The notes beneath the pieces were generated by a model that saw nothing but the letters and a program-made list of their open reading frames with translations, had not been told where the DNA came from and ran no database searches. The translations under genes were made by a program, and so were the position numbers. From contig JAGKXD010000085.1 in assembly GCA_021151525.1 (NCBI GenBank), positions 1 through 17,605 on the forward strand: 17,605 nucleotides of DNA, read 5' to 3'. Positions within the stretch are counted from its first letter, which is position 1. The number at the start of each line of letters is the position of its first letter. Positions 7,146-14,188 of the stretch are shown here, one piece after another. Source of the stretch: Cellvibrionaceae bacterium. Lineage in GTDB: Bacteria > Pseudomonadota > Gammaproteobacteria > Pseudomonadales > Cellvibrionaceae.

Positions 7146-7501
7146 TGAAACAAGATCCTACAGTGTCACAAGACGATGGCTTCGATAATTTTTTGCGCAT
7201 GCAATTGCAACATTCTCAGCCATATCTCATGGATGATAATTTTTCCGCGCAGGTTATGGCTGCGCTACCGGCATCGCGAAAGCTCAGCCTGTGGCAAGAG
7301 CGTTTGATTATGTTGGTGCCATGTTTGGTGATTAGCCTGTTGGTACTGAGCCAATTTTCGCTAATTGCGTTCTTAGTTAAAGGCTGGACGTGGCTGATGA
7401 CACTCGACACCACAAGTTTGTTAGGCGTTGGTTTAAGTATTTCTGCAAGCGCAATTTCCGGTGCATCATTCTGGTTCGCAAAACAATTTAAGTTAATTTA
7501 A
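7142..7501 (+). CDS. Small two-helix membrane protein, putative anti-sigma partner
   Basis: This 119-residue protein has a soluble N-terminal part (residues 1-52, with PYLMDDNFSAQVMAALPA at about 27-44) and two hydrophobic helices (about 54-80 and 90-112). The D-x-F-x-x-x-V-M-x-x-L-P pattern resembles small proteins encoded beside ECF sigma factors, some labelled DUF5056. There is no His/Cys zinc-binding anti-sigma motif. The ATG at 7142 overlaps the sigma stop and has GGAG 9 nt upstream; a TTG further upstream at 7127 would lie inside that GGAG region and is less likely. Location and topology suggest it holds the sigma factor at the membrane, but no direct motif proves it. Confidence 0.7.
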   Translation: MMKQDPTVSQDDGFDNFLRMQLQHSQPYLMDDNFSAQVMAALPASRKLSLWQERLIMLVPCLVISLLVLSQFSLIAFLVKGWTWLMTLDTTSLLGVGLSISASAISGASFWFAKQFKLI

Positions 7502-7544
7502 ATTGCGTTTGATATGAAAATCACTTCTTAAAAAAATATTTATT

Positions 7545-7569
7545 AAGCCCGCATTGCGGGCTTTTTTTT
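7545..7569 (+). terminator. Intrinsic terminator of the sigma-factor operon
   Basis: AAGCCCGC (7545-7552), a 3-nt ATT loop and GCGGGCTT (7556-7563) form a perfect 8-bp stem, followed by a run of T to 7569. It lies 43 bp past the stop of the putative anti-sigma gene and closes the operon. Confidence 0.93.
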
Positions 7570-7731
7570 ATTGTTGATTTCTTTTGTTTGAATGTTTCAA
7601 TGCTTTTACATTAGTTTGCTATAAGCACACCTTTTTCCTCTTGTAAAAATTGCCTCTATATAAGTCCACTGCTATACCCAATTGTGATAGTTAAATACTT
7701 ATAAAGCCGATTAAGGTTCCAAGGTGGGCAA

Positions 7732-9342
7732 ATGTTGTCTTTAAAAATATCCCAAAAGTTAATGCTTTTGGTGGGAATTAGTGTGTTGGCGTTCGTGGTA
7801 AGTCAGGGGTACACCATGATCGTGGAGCGTGCCAATACGGCACGACTAAAGGATGTAGAGTTGCGCCTCTATCCTACATTGGAGTTAACAACGATTAATT
7901 TAGGTGCGTTGTTATTAATGGAGCAGCAAATTAATAGCGCTGTAACTACGGGCGACGATCAGGCACTATCTGCTGCTGAACAACATTACAAAGATATTCG
8001 CAGCAATCTTTCAAAACTATCCAGTTTAAGTGACGAAATGAAAAACCAAGAAGTCGAAATTGAACGGCTTCTTGTAACTTGGCACGACACAGCAACGCGC
8101 ATTGCCAATGAATTTATAAAAGGCACTGTGAATATGGAAAAGGTAGGGGCTGAAACTGCTGCTAATGCCAAACGATTGGATGATTTAAAAAAAGCATTAG
8201 AGTCTATGCGTGAAAAAACCAAAGTTACTTTTGCGCAATCGATTAGTGAAACTGTTAGTCAATCTCAAACAGCCAATACAGTGGCTCGAACAATTGCCAT
8301 ATTTGCAATTATCGGTTTAGTTGTTTTCAGTTTAATGGTAAGTCGCTCAATCACTGATAGCTTAAAACAGGTATCAGACTCATTACATAAAATGGCATCG
8401 GGCGCGGGCGATTTAACTGTGCGTATAAAATATGCTGGGCGCGATGAAGTAGGAGAACTCGTCAGTCATTTCAATGAATTCGTAAATAAATTGCACGGTT
8501 CATTTGCAGATGTATCTCATGATGTAGGTGGTTTAGGTTTGGTTGCAACGCGACTAACTCAATCCAGTGGCAAAAACCTTGCGCATATTAACGAACAGTC
8601 ATCCGCAATATCGTCTATGCGCTCGTCCATTGATGCACTAATGCAAAGCGTTAGTGATATTGCCGAATTCGCTAAAAATGCCTCTGAACAAGCGCAGGAT
8701 GCCAGCGGTGCTGCGGCGCGCGGGAAGGAAACCTTAACGGTAAATGTGACTACCATTAGCACACTTGCTGAAGAGGTTCGCAGTGCTGCAGATGTTGTAA
8801 ATCGTTTCGAAGATTTTTCTACGGATGTTGGAAAATTACTGAATACAATTCAAACCGTTGCTGAGCAAACAAATTTATTAGCCTTGAATGCTGCAATCGA
8901 AGCGGCGCGAGCAGGGGAGCATGGTCGTGGCTTTGCGGTGGTTGCAGATGAAGTGCGTGGACTAGCCGTGCGCACGCGTCAAGCGACTGAAGAAATTCAC
9001 AAAGTCATTAATGAATTGCGCCAAGTATCCAGCAGTGCAGTCACCGCTATGCAAGGCAGCGTTGAGCGAGCCAATCGTGGTGTTGATGCAACCCGCGCCT
9101 CTGGTGAAGTACTTAATTCTATTTTAAGCAACGTCGATGTAATTACGCAGCTCAATGAAAAAATTGCCGGTGCCACCCACGAGCAAACGCATATTTTTTC
9201 TGAAGTCTCTCAGCATGTAAATCAAATCTACCACAATACTCAGCTTGTCAATTCTAGTACTAACGAATTGGATGAAGTAAGCCGAGATATAGATCATATC
9301 AGTCAAGGGCTGCGCAGAATTTCCACTCAATTTAAAGTTTAA
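7732..9342 (+). CDS. Methyl-accepting chemotaxis protein
   Basis: The 536-residue chemoreceptor begins with a membrane helix (about 9-28), a roughly 155-residue periplasmic region predicted to be all helical (four-helix-bundle type) and a second helix (about 185-204). A HAMP domain (about 205-258) and a long cytoplasmic signalling hairpin follow. The hairpin tip, which contacts CheA/CheW, is unmistakable at about 377-412 (AEQTNLLALNAAIEAARAGE, then GFAVVADEVRGLA). There is no C-terminal NWETF-type CheR tether; it ends in QFKV. ATG at 7732 has AAGGTGG upstream. The porin starts 58 bp downstream and the binding protein follows that, so the ligand may be a solute taken up by those proteins, directly or through the binding protein. 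This link is inferred from position. Confidence 0.95.
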   Translation: MLSLKISQKLMLLVGISVLAFVVSQGYTMIVERANTARLKDVELRLYPTLELTTINLGALLLMEQQINSAVTTGDDQALSAAEQHYKDIRSNLSKLSSLSDEMKNQEVEIERLLVTWHDTATRIANEFIKGTVNMEKVGAETAANAKRLDDLKKALESMREKTKVTFAQSISETVSQSQTANTVARTIAIFAIIGLVVFSLMVSRSITDSLKQVSDSLHKMASGAGDLTVRIKYAGRDEVGELVSHFNEFVNKLHGSFADVSHDVGGLGLVATRLTQSSGKNLAHINEQSSAISSMRSSIDALMQSVSDIAEFAKNASEQAQDASGAAARGKETLTVNVTTISTLAEEVRSAADVVNRFEDFSTDVGKLLNTIQTVAEQTNLLALNAAIEAARAGEHGRGFAVVADEVRGLAVRTRQATEEIHKVINELRQVSSSAVTAMQGSVERANRGVDATRASGEVLNSILSNVDVITQLNEKIAGATHEQTHIFSEVSQHVNQIYHNTQLVNSSTNELDEVSRDIDHISQGLRRISTQFKV

Positions 9343-9400
9343 GTAAGCAGTATCACGTTAAGGTAATGAGGATTTCAAATAATTTGGGAGAGTTAATCCT

Positions 9401-10594
9401 ATGAAAAAACACATGTTCACTTTTAAAAAGTGCAACTTGGCACTTGCCGTTATGGCGAGTTGCATTATTGGTTGCGTTCATGCAGAGGATATAAAGTTTT
9501 CTGGCTTTTTATCTGTCGGTGGAGGGTTTGTAAGCGATGATAAAAGCATTCCTTACGGTGGTTATAGCGAAGAGGATTTGAGCTTTGATAGAAATATTGT
9601 AGGTTTGCAAGCAACAGGCAATATGACTGACAAAGTATCAGCAACCGCACAGCTTATTGCGCGCAGCGAAAAAAATTATGAGTTAAAAGCAGAGTGGGCT
9701 TATATTACTTACAAAGCCACAGACTCCATTAAAATCCGTGCTGGCCGATTGCGCACGCCATTTTATATTTATTCTGATTTCCTAGACGTGGGCTACGCCT
9801 ACTCGTGGATTGCACCTCCGCGTGAGGTTTATTATTTACCCTTTAATAACGTTGATGGTGTAGACGTTTATGTAACACACCCACTCGGTTCATTTGATAC
9901 TACCTTGCAAGCTTACTACGGAAGTTTTAACGATACTTTAAATTTCCAAGGTAAAGATGCCGCAGCAAAAACGCGCAAGCAAATGGGCGTTGCTGCAACC
10001 TTAGGTAAAGATTGGTGGACTCTGCGTGCTGCCTATCATGTGGCAGATTTATCCATTGACGTATCTGCTTCACCACTAAGCGCGACTACCACCATTGGTT
10101 CATTTGCACAAACCCTTGGGAAATTCGGATTCCAAAAAAATGCCGATAATTTATTAGTGGATGGCGACAGTGCGAGCTTTGCCGAAATTGGCGGAACTAT
10201 TGATACTGGAAAATTTGTTGCAGCCGCAGAACATGTTGAATTTAAACCAGGCAAATCGCTGCTATCAAAAAATGTGCGTGAATATGTCATGTTAGGTGTA
10301 AGGCAAGGAGATTGGTTATTTCATGTAACCGCACAAAAATCTAAAGATGAACAGGCAACACCTGAAGTGGGAATTCCTGCTGGCGTCGCTTTGCCCGTTG
10401 TAGGTAGTACTAATGTTCTCATTGGTACCTTACAGCAGATTGCAAAGTCACAGGTTGTTGATAGGAATGTATTGAGCATTGGCACGCGTTGGGATTTTAC
10501 AGCAGGCACCGCATTAAAGTTGCAAGTAGATGATGTTGATGATTCCGCCGGCAAACAGAAAGTAGTTTCTGTTGCAGTCCAAACTGTGTTTTAA
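9401..10594 (+). CDS. Outer-membrane porin
   Basis: The 397-residue protein has a signal peptide (residues 1-28, cleavage near VHA-E). The mature part begins with a typical first strand (IKFSGFLSVGGGF) and alternates polar and hydrophobic residues throughout, with glycine and aromatic girdles such as WAYITYKATDSIKIRAGRLR. It ends in VQTVF, the terminal Phe being the recognition signal for beta-barrel assembly. Length suits a 16-strand porin. The RLRTPFYIYSDFLDVGYAY segment (near 118-136) resembles porins encoded next to small PstS-like proteins. Pore selectivity cannot be read from sequence alone. GGGAGAG precedes the ATG. The next gene follows within 6-12 nt, so the two are co-translated or co-transcribed. 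Confidence 0.87.
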   Translation: MKKHMFTFKKCNLALAVMASCIIGCVHAEDIKFSGFLSVGGGFVSDDKSIPYGGYSEEDLSFDRNIVGLQATGNMTDKVSATAQLIARSEKNYELKAEWAYITYKATDSIKIRAGRLRTPFYIYSDFLDVGYAYSWIAPPREVYYLPFNNVDGVDVYVTHPLGSFDTTLQAYYGSFNDTLNFQGKDAAAKTRKQMGVAATLGKDWWTLRAAYHVADLSIDVSASPLSATTTIGSFAQTLGKFGFQKNADNLLVDGDSASFAEIGGTIDTGKFVAAAEHVEFKPGKSLLSKNVREYVMLGVRQGDWLFHVTAQKSKDEQATPEVGIPAGVALPVVGSTNVLIGTLQQIAKSQVVDRNVLSIGTRWDFTAGTALKLQVDDVDDSAGKQKVVSVAVQTVF

Positions 10595-10606
10595 GGGGGA
10601 ATGAAA

Positions 10607-11032
10607 ATGCGTAGATTATTTGTGGCTTTAGTTGCGCTTTCTGCATTCAGTTTGCCAACGCTGAGCAGGGCCGAAGTAGCGGTAATTGTAAATCCTTCTT
10701 CTGGCGTTGCTTCTATGACAGATGACGAGGTGTCGCGTTTGTTCTTGGGAAAAAGTAATAGTTTTCCAAGTGGTGGACAAGCAGTTCCTCTTAATCAAGA
10801 TGAAGGCTCGGCCGTGCGAGATAAATTTAATGAGGCCGTGTGCAAAAAAAATGCGAGCCAATATAAAGCTTATTGGTCGCAGTTGGTCTTCACAGGAAAA
10901 GGTACTCCGCCTAAAGATTCAGGAAAAGATGCGGCGGTTAAAGCTCTGGTTGCTGCCAACGCCAATATGATTGGCTATGTGGATGCAAGCGCGGTGGATG
11001 CCAGTGTCAAGGTTGTTTATAAGGTTCCTTAA
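10607..11032 (+). CDS. Small PstS-like periplasmic substrate-binding protein
   Basis: The protein has a signal peptide (residues 1-22, cleavage near SRA-E) and a single-domain PstS-like mature part: VIVNPSSGVASMTDDEVSRL, LFLGKSNSFPSGG (about 46-57), and VPLNQDEGSAVRDKF, where the phosphate-binding SGT/R region of PstS lies. MIGYVDASAV near 121-130 follows. At 141 residues it is about half of a full PstS, so it is not a conventional ABC transporter component, and no permease or ATPase is nearby. A first ATG at 10601 abuts the AAGGGGGA ribosome site, whereas the ATG at 10607 lies about 7 nt from it, so 10607 is preferred. Between a porin and a sensory enzyme it is more likely to capture or report a ligand than to feed a transporter. 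Confidence 0.85.
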   Translation: MRRLFVALVALSAFSLPTLSRAEVAVIVNPSSGVASMTDDEVSRLFLGKSNSFPSGGQAVPLNQDEGSAVRDKFNEAVCKKNASQYKAYWSQLVFTGKGTPPKDSGKDAAVKALVAANANMIGYVDASAVDASVKVVYKVP

Positions 11033-11060
11033 ATAAAAGTTGGCGTTGCAGTATTAAGAA

Positions 11061-11085
11061 ATGGGCATCCCTTGAGGATGCCCAT
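11061..11085 (+). other. Perfect 10-bp hairpin between binding protein and cyclase genes
   Basis: ATGGGCATCC (11061-11070) and GGATGCCCAT (11076-11085) pair perfectly around a 5-nt loop. It lies in the 81-bp gap between the two genes and has no T-run after it. It may be a partial terminator, an mRNA-stabilising 3' end, or a processing site that lowers expression of the downstream diguanylate cyclase. Confidence 0.55.
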
Positions 11086-11113
11086 TGCGTAATTAGAAGT
11101 ATGGGAAGGTTTA

Positions 11114-12616
11114 ATGATTAACCTTTTATCAGCCAATAAATTTGCTCGCCTGCACTTGCTCTATACGCTGCTGATTCTATCAACGGCTATTTTTTTATTC
11201 GCCATGATCATCGCGTTTATACGTTGGAATTTATGGAATATCGACGAACAATTCAAGACTGATGCGAACCATGTGCGCAACCATATTCGCGATCAACTTG
11301 CGCAAAATGAAACTGTCCTAATTGGCTTGGGCTCGTTTTTAACCACGAAAGAACATGTAAATATCGCCGCTCTTGATACTTATTCTTCCGCAATGATGGC
11401 AAGGTTTTCCCATATTTCAATGTTCCAAATTGCTGAATATGTTGAAGGCAACTTTTCAGCGTTTCAAACAATACTCAGAATGCAAGGTGTGAAAGATCCT
11501 GTTATTACCCGATTCGGTGAGGACACCGATCAACGCGACGCGGTCGAAAGCTTACCTGTAATATTTGTAGCTCCTTCTAGTAGTAAAGCTGTTCTCGGCT
11601 TGGATTTATCAACGATTGATTTTATTCGTCGAGCACTACCATCAAAAGCAGATTCTGAAATGACAATCTCTGAACCCATTGATTTATTTGAGGGCGATAG
11701 AGCATTGGTAATCATGCAGTCGATTCCGTCAAAAGATGTGATTGGTTCGTCGTACATTGCCTTAATTCTGATAAAGCAAGATATGCTTTTTCCTCAGCAA
11801 GATATCGATAAGAATTGGACGGTTTCGATTCGCGTTGTGCCTCCCTCAAGAAAAAGTTTCGAAATAGGCTCCTACATTGCTGAAGCCCAAGCGAGTTACT
11901 CGCTGCATAAGGCGAAAGTCACAGATAGTATTAATTTTTCTAAATACACTATTCAATTCGAGTTGAGCAAAAATATAACATGGAAGGATTTGGATTTATG
12001 GAAACTCTCGCTGTTTATATTTATGGTGTTGTTGGTGTTAGCGGTTCTGTGTTTAATTTATTTTATGCATTTTTCCGTAGAACAGCAGCGAGACAAACAT
12101 CAGAAAATGTTATACCAACAAGCGAATTATGATTTGCTGACAAATCTTCCCAATCGTTTTTATTTTGAAGACACAGCAGCCAGAGTTCTTCTTAACGCAG
12201 AGCGACAAAAAGCGGGGGTTCTATTGCTGTTTGTTGATCTCAATGGGTTTAAATCGATTAATGATAATTTGGGGCATGAGGCCGGCGATAGAGTTTTGGC
12301 TGCTGTGGGTGCCACTTTAACCAAAGTTTTGCGTCAAGGTGATTTGGCAGCGCGTTTAGGTGGCGATGAGTTTGTGATTTTAATTGATAACGTACCGAAT
12401 CTGACGGCGGTATTAAATATTATTGAAAAAGTCAGGCGGGTGCTGGCAGCGCTCTATGTGGAGGGTGTACCTACTGAAAACATATCGGGTAGCCTGGGTT
12501 TCGCTTATAGCTTACAGCACGGTTATGATCTGTATAAGTTGTTGCAAGTAGCCGATAAATCAATGTACGGAGAGAAACACTATCATCGCCAGCGCAGGCT
12601 ATTTACGACTATTTAA
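11114..12616 (+). CDS. CHASE-domain diguanylate cyclase (GGDEF)
   Basis: The 500-residue membrane enzyme has a first helix (about 14-37), a large periplasmic region with a CHASE-like pattern (about 45-290), a second helix (about 297-318), a short linker and a GGDEF domain (about 335-500). The active-site motif is intact: RLGGDEF, with GGDEF at 416-420. An RxxD inhibitory site lies five residues upstream (R407 to D410), so product feedback by c-di-GMP is expected. NLPNRFYFED and DLNGFKSINDNLGHEAGD are standard GGDEF signatures. No EAL domain follows, so it should only make c-di-GMP. The ATG has AAGG 5 nt upstream. It follows the PstS-like gene after a hairpin-containing gap, suggesting the periplasmic domain senses the same ligand; that is inference. 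Confidence 0.92.
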   Translation: MINLLSANKFARLHLLYTLLILSTAIFLFAMIIAFIRWNLWNIDEQFKTDANHVRNHIRDQLAQNETVLIGLGSFLTTKEHVNIAALDTYSSAMMARFSHISMFQIAEYVEGNFSAFQTILRMQGVKDPVITRFGEDTDQRDAVESLPVIFVAPSSSKAVLGLDLSTIDFIRRALPSKADSEMTISEPIDLFEGDRALVIMQSIPSKDVIGSSYIALILIKQDMLFPQQDIDKNWTVSIRVVPPSRKSFEIGSYIAEAQASYSLHKAKVTDSINFSKYTIQFELSKNITWKDLDLWKLSLFIFMVLLVLAVLCLIYFMHFSVEQQRDKHQKMLYQQANYDLLTNLPNRFYFEDTAARVLLNAERQKAGVLLLFVDLNGFKSINDNLGHEAGDRVLAAVGATLTKVLRQGDLAARLGGDEFVILIDNVPNLTAVLNIIEKVRRVLAALYVEGVPTENISGSLGFAYSLQHGYDLYKLLQVADKSMYGEKHYHRQRRLFTTI

Positions 12617-12623
12617 ATAACTT

Positions 12624-12654
12624 ATGCCCCCACTAGACATGCCAGAGGGGGCAT
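12624..12654. terminator. Hairpin between convergent genes
   Basis: ATGCCCCC (12624-12631) pairs with GGGGGCAT (12647-12654) across a 15-nt loop, in the 48-bp gap between the convergent cyclase and ThuA-like genes. Its position suits a shared bidirectional terminator, but neither side has a strong T-run. Confidence 0.55.
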
Positions 12655-12664
12655 TGATGCTAGA

Positions 12665-13438
12665 TTATTTTTCTTTCAAGCCTTTACCAGTTGCCGCCCA
12701 GTAGATACCACCGTAAACATGTTCCAAAAATAAAGTATCGCTGTAGTCGGCAGCCATATGACCTAATGCAGTGTAGAAAGAACGGCCACCATCGAAATTG
12801 TGGTACCACGCAATGGGGTGGAACTTACCCATGCCTGCGCCTTTTTTAGAGCCCCAATCAGTGACTGGGTCATAGGTTTTTTCATTAACAGCCAATATGT
12901 AATTCAAACCTTTAATTTTTTCTGGGCCAAATTCATACCACTCTTCAGTCCACAATAATTTTTCAGGCATACGCTCAAGGCCGGGAAATTTACGATCAAT
13001 AACTTGTAGTTCAGCAGTTTGATTGGCGGGATGAATATGGAAGCTACGACCAACTAACTGCGTGTACCATTCCCAATCATATTCAGTATCTGATGCGCTG
13101 TGAATGCCCGCAAAACCTTTACCGGATTTAATAAAGCGCTCCATAGCGGCTTGTTGTTCTGGATTCAAAATATCGCCAGTGGTTGAGAGAAATACAATCA
13201 CTTGATATTTTTTCAAGTTCTCATCATTAAAAACCTTAGGGTCTTCTTCCCAATCCATTTTGAAAAAATGTTTATCTGCCATTTGGCGCATGGCGGCAAC
13301 GCCTTCGAGTTGGGATTGGTGATGCCAACCTTGAGTCAGGGTAAATAAGAGAACATTAAACTGTTCTGCATGGCTGCTGATACTGAGGGTGAGTAAACCC
13401 GCACAAAGCGCTATTTTTGATAAAAAGGATTTCAACAT
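12665..13438 (-). CDS. Exported ThuA-like protein
   Basis: This 257-residue protein has a signal peptide (residues 1-24, cleavage near SHA-E) and a ThuA domain, a fold related to class I glutamine amidotransferases. Visible marks are FNVLLFTLTQGWHHQS (27-42), IVFLSTTGDILNPEQQAAME (81-100), GFAGIHSASDTEYDW (108-122), then HPIAWYHNFDGGRSFYTALG (207-226). ThuA was named for trehalose use, and related domains occur with carbohydrate-active enzymes; the chemistry of exported members is not settled. The frame runs on to 13549, but ATG at 13438 has GAGG 6 nt upstream and gives the signal peptide. It is apparently a single-gene unit facing the cyclase gene. No carbohydrate-active enzyme is seen next to it in this window. 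Confidence 0.87.
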   Translation of the reverse strand: MLKSFLSKIALCAGLLTLSISSHAEQFNVLLFTLTQGWHHQSQLEGVAAMRQMADKHFFKMDWEEDPKVFNDENLKKYQVIVFLSTTGDILNPEQQAAMERFIKSGKGFAGIHSASDTEYDWEWYTQLVGRSFHIHPANQTAELQVIDRKFPGLERMPEKLLWTEEWYEFGPEKIKGLNYILAVNEKTYDPVTDWGSKKGAGMGKFHPIAWYHNFDGGRSFYTALGHMAADYSDTLFLEHVYGGIYWAATGKGLKEK

Positions 13439-13595
13439 AATTAGCCTCGTTATTGTTAAGTCGTAAAGAGAGTGAGCTTTTGTGGAAATAAAAACCGCAA
13501 ATAGACTATAACAATTGCTTTTACTGCGAGGATAATTTTTGTAAAGCACGCACTTGTTGTCGATGTGGAAATAAGCGGGGGATTTTTTGCCAGAA

Positions 13596-13655
13596 AAATA
13601 TTTGGGAGAGATGTGTTTGGAAGATATGTGTTTGAAGGGGGTGTATTTCTAGGAA
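13596..13655. repeat. Four degenerate 15-bp tandem repeats
   Basis: Units begin at 13596, 13611, 13626 and 13641. The two central ones share ATGTGTTTG and the outer ones are diverged; TTT at unit positions 6-8 and G at position 13 are common to all four. The array lies in the gap between the ThuA-like gene start and the next gene's stop, and directly abuts a strong hairpin. It may be slipped-strand leftovers or a binding array for ThuA-gene control. Confidence 0.5.
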
Positions 13656-13656
13656 C

Positions 13657-13683
13657 CCCTACCAAGTTGATAACTTGGTAGGG
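13657..13683 (-). terminator. Perfect 12-bp hairpin after the small exported protein gene
   Basis: CCCTACCAAGTT (13657-13668) and AACTTGGTAGGG (13672-13683) pair perfectly around a 3-nt loop. It begins 15 bp past the stop of the minus-strand gene ending at 13699, a typical terminator position, but has no T-run on its exit side. Confidence 0.6.
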
Positions 13684-13698
13684 TAAAACCTTAATCAA

Positions 13699-14136
13699 TT
13701 ACTCAACGACAACCAGCTCGCCAGAAATTGAAACGCCAGACTTCAACAAACCGGCTTCGCACACGTAAATTTCCTTGCTGTTGCTTGCTTGGCCTTTAGC
13801 GTTAGATTTGATGTTAACCACTGCGTTTGCGCCATCTTTTTTAGCCGCTTCGCGCAGGTCTTTTAGCGCTGAAACCAAAGCCGCATGGCAGCCATTGATT
13901 TGTGATTTTAATGACACATTCACCTGACGATTAAACGTGTACTCACCAATGGTTTTGGTTACTGTGCCAGTTGGTGCAGCGTCGCCAAAGTAAAATTTCA
14001 CATCATTGGGAAGGTTTAGTTTGGCTTCATCAGAAGCCAACGCGTCCAGCAGTGAAATATTTTTGAGATCTGCTGCTTGTGCTTGCAAAGTAAAAGCACA
14101 CAGGGTCGAGATAAAAACAAACATTAGCTTTTTCAT
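13699..14136 (-). CDS. Small exported protein of the family mislabelled 'excinuclease ATPase subunit'
   Basis: This 145-residue protein has a signal peptide (residues 1-22). Its mature part reads DVKFYFGD (46-52), then GEYTFNRQ, C83 in INGCHAALVSALKDLREAAK, GANAVVNIKS (103-111) and C126 in YVCEAGLL, ending in GELVVVE. Proteins with this KFYFGD / NAVVNI / C-x-A-G pattern are common in proteobacteria and often carry the name 'excinuclease ATPase subunit', which cannot be right for a small exported protein with no ATP-binding motif. C83 and C126 could form a disulfide. ATG at 14136 has GAGG 5 nt upstream; a GTG six bases earlier abuts that site and is rejected. The tex gene stops 52 bp upstream, so co-transcription from tex is possible. 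Function is unknown. Confidence 0.8.
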   Translation of the reverse strand: MKKLMFVFISTLCAFTLQAQAADLKNISLLDALASDEAKLNLPNDVKFYFGDAAPTGTVTKTIGEYTFNRQVNVSLKSQINGCHAALVSALKDLREAAKKDGANAVVNIKSNAKGQASNSKEIYVCEAGLLKSGVSISGELVVVE

Positions 14137-14188
14137 AAACACCTCAATAATTGATGACCTAAAAAGTAATTTAATTTCCGGACTTAGC

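Noticed and set aside
7692..7713. Possible flagellar sigma-28 promoter before the chemoreceptor gene (TAAA and GCCGATTA).
   Set aside because: The spacer is about 10 nt instead of about 15, and the implied start site would leave almost no room for the ribosome site.
13439..13549. N-terminal extension of the ThuA-like protein.
   Set aside because: It would bury the signal peptide, and the internal ATG at 13438 has a proper GAGG site.
13456..13698. An 80-codon minus-strand frame with repeated NTxLPN-like residues.
   Set aside because: The residue repeat simply reflects the 15-bp tandem array; there is no ribosome site, and the frame overlaps the hairpin and the upstream region of the ThuA-like gene.
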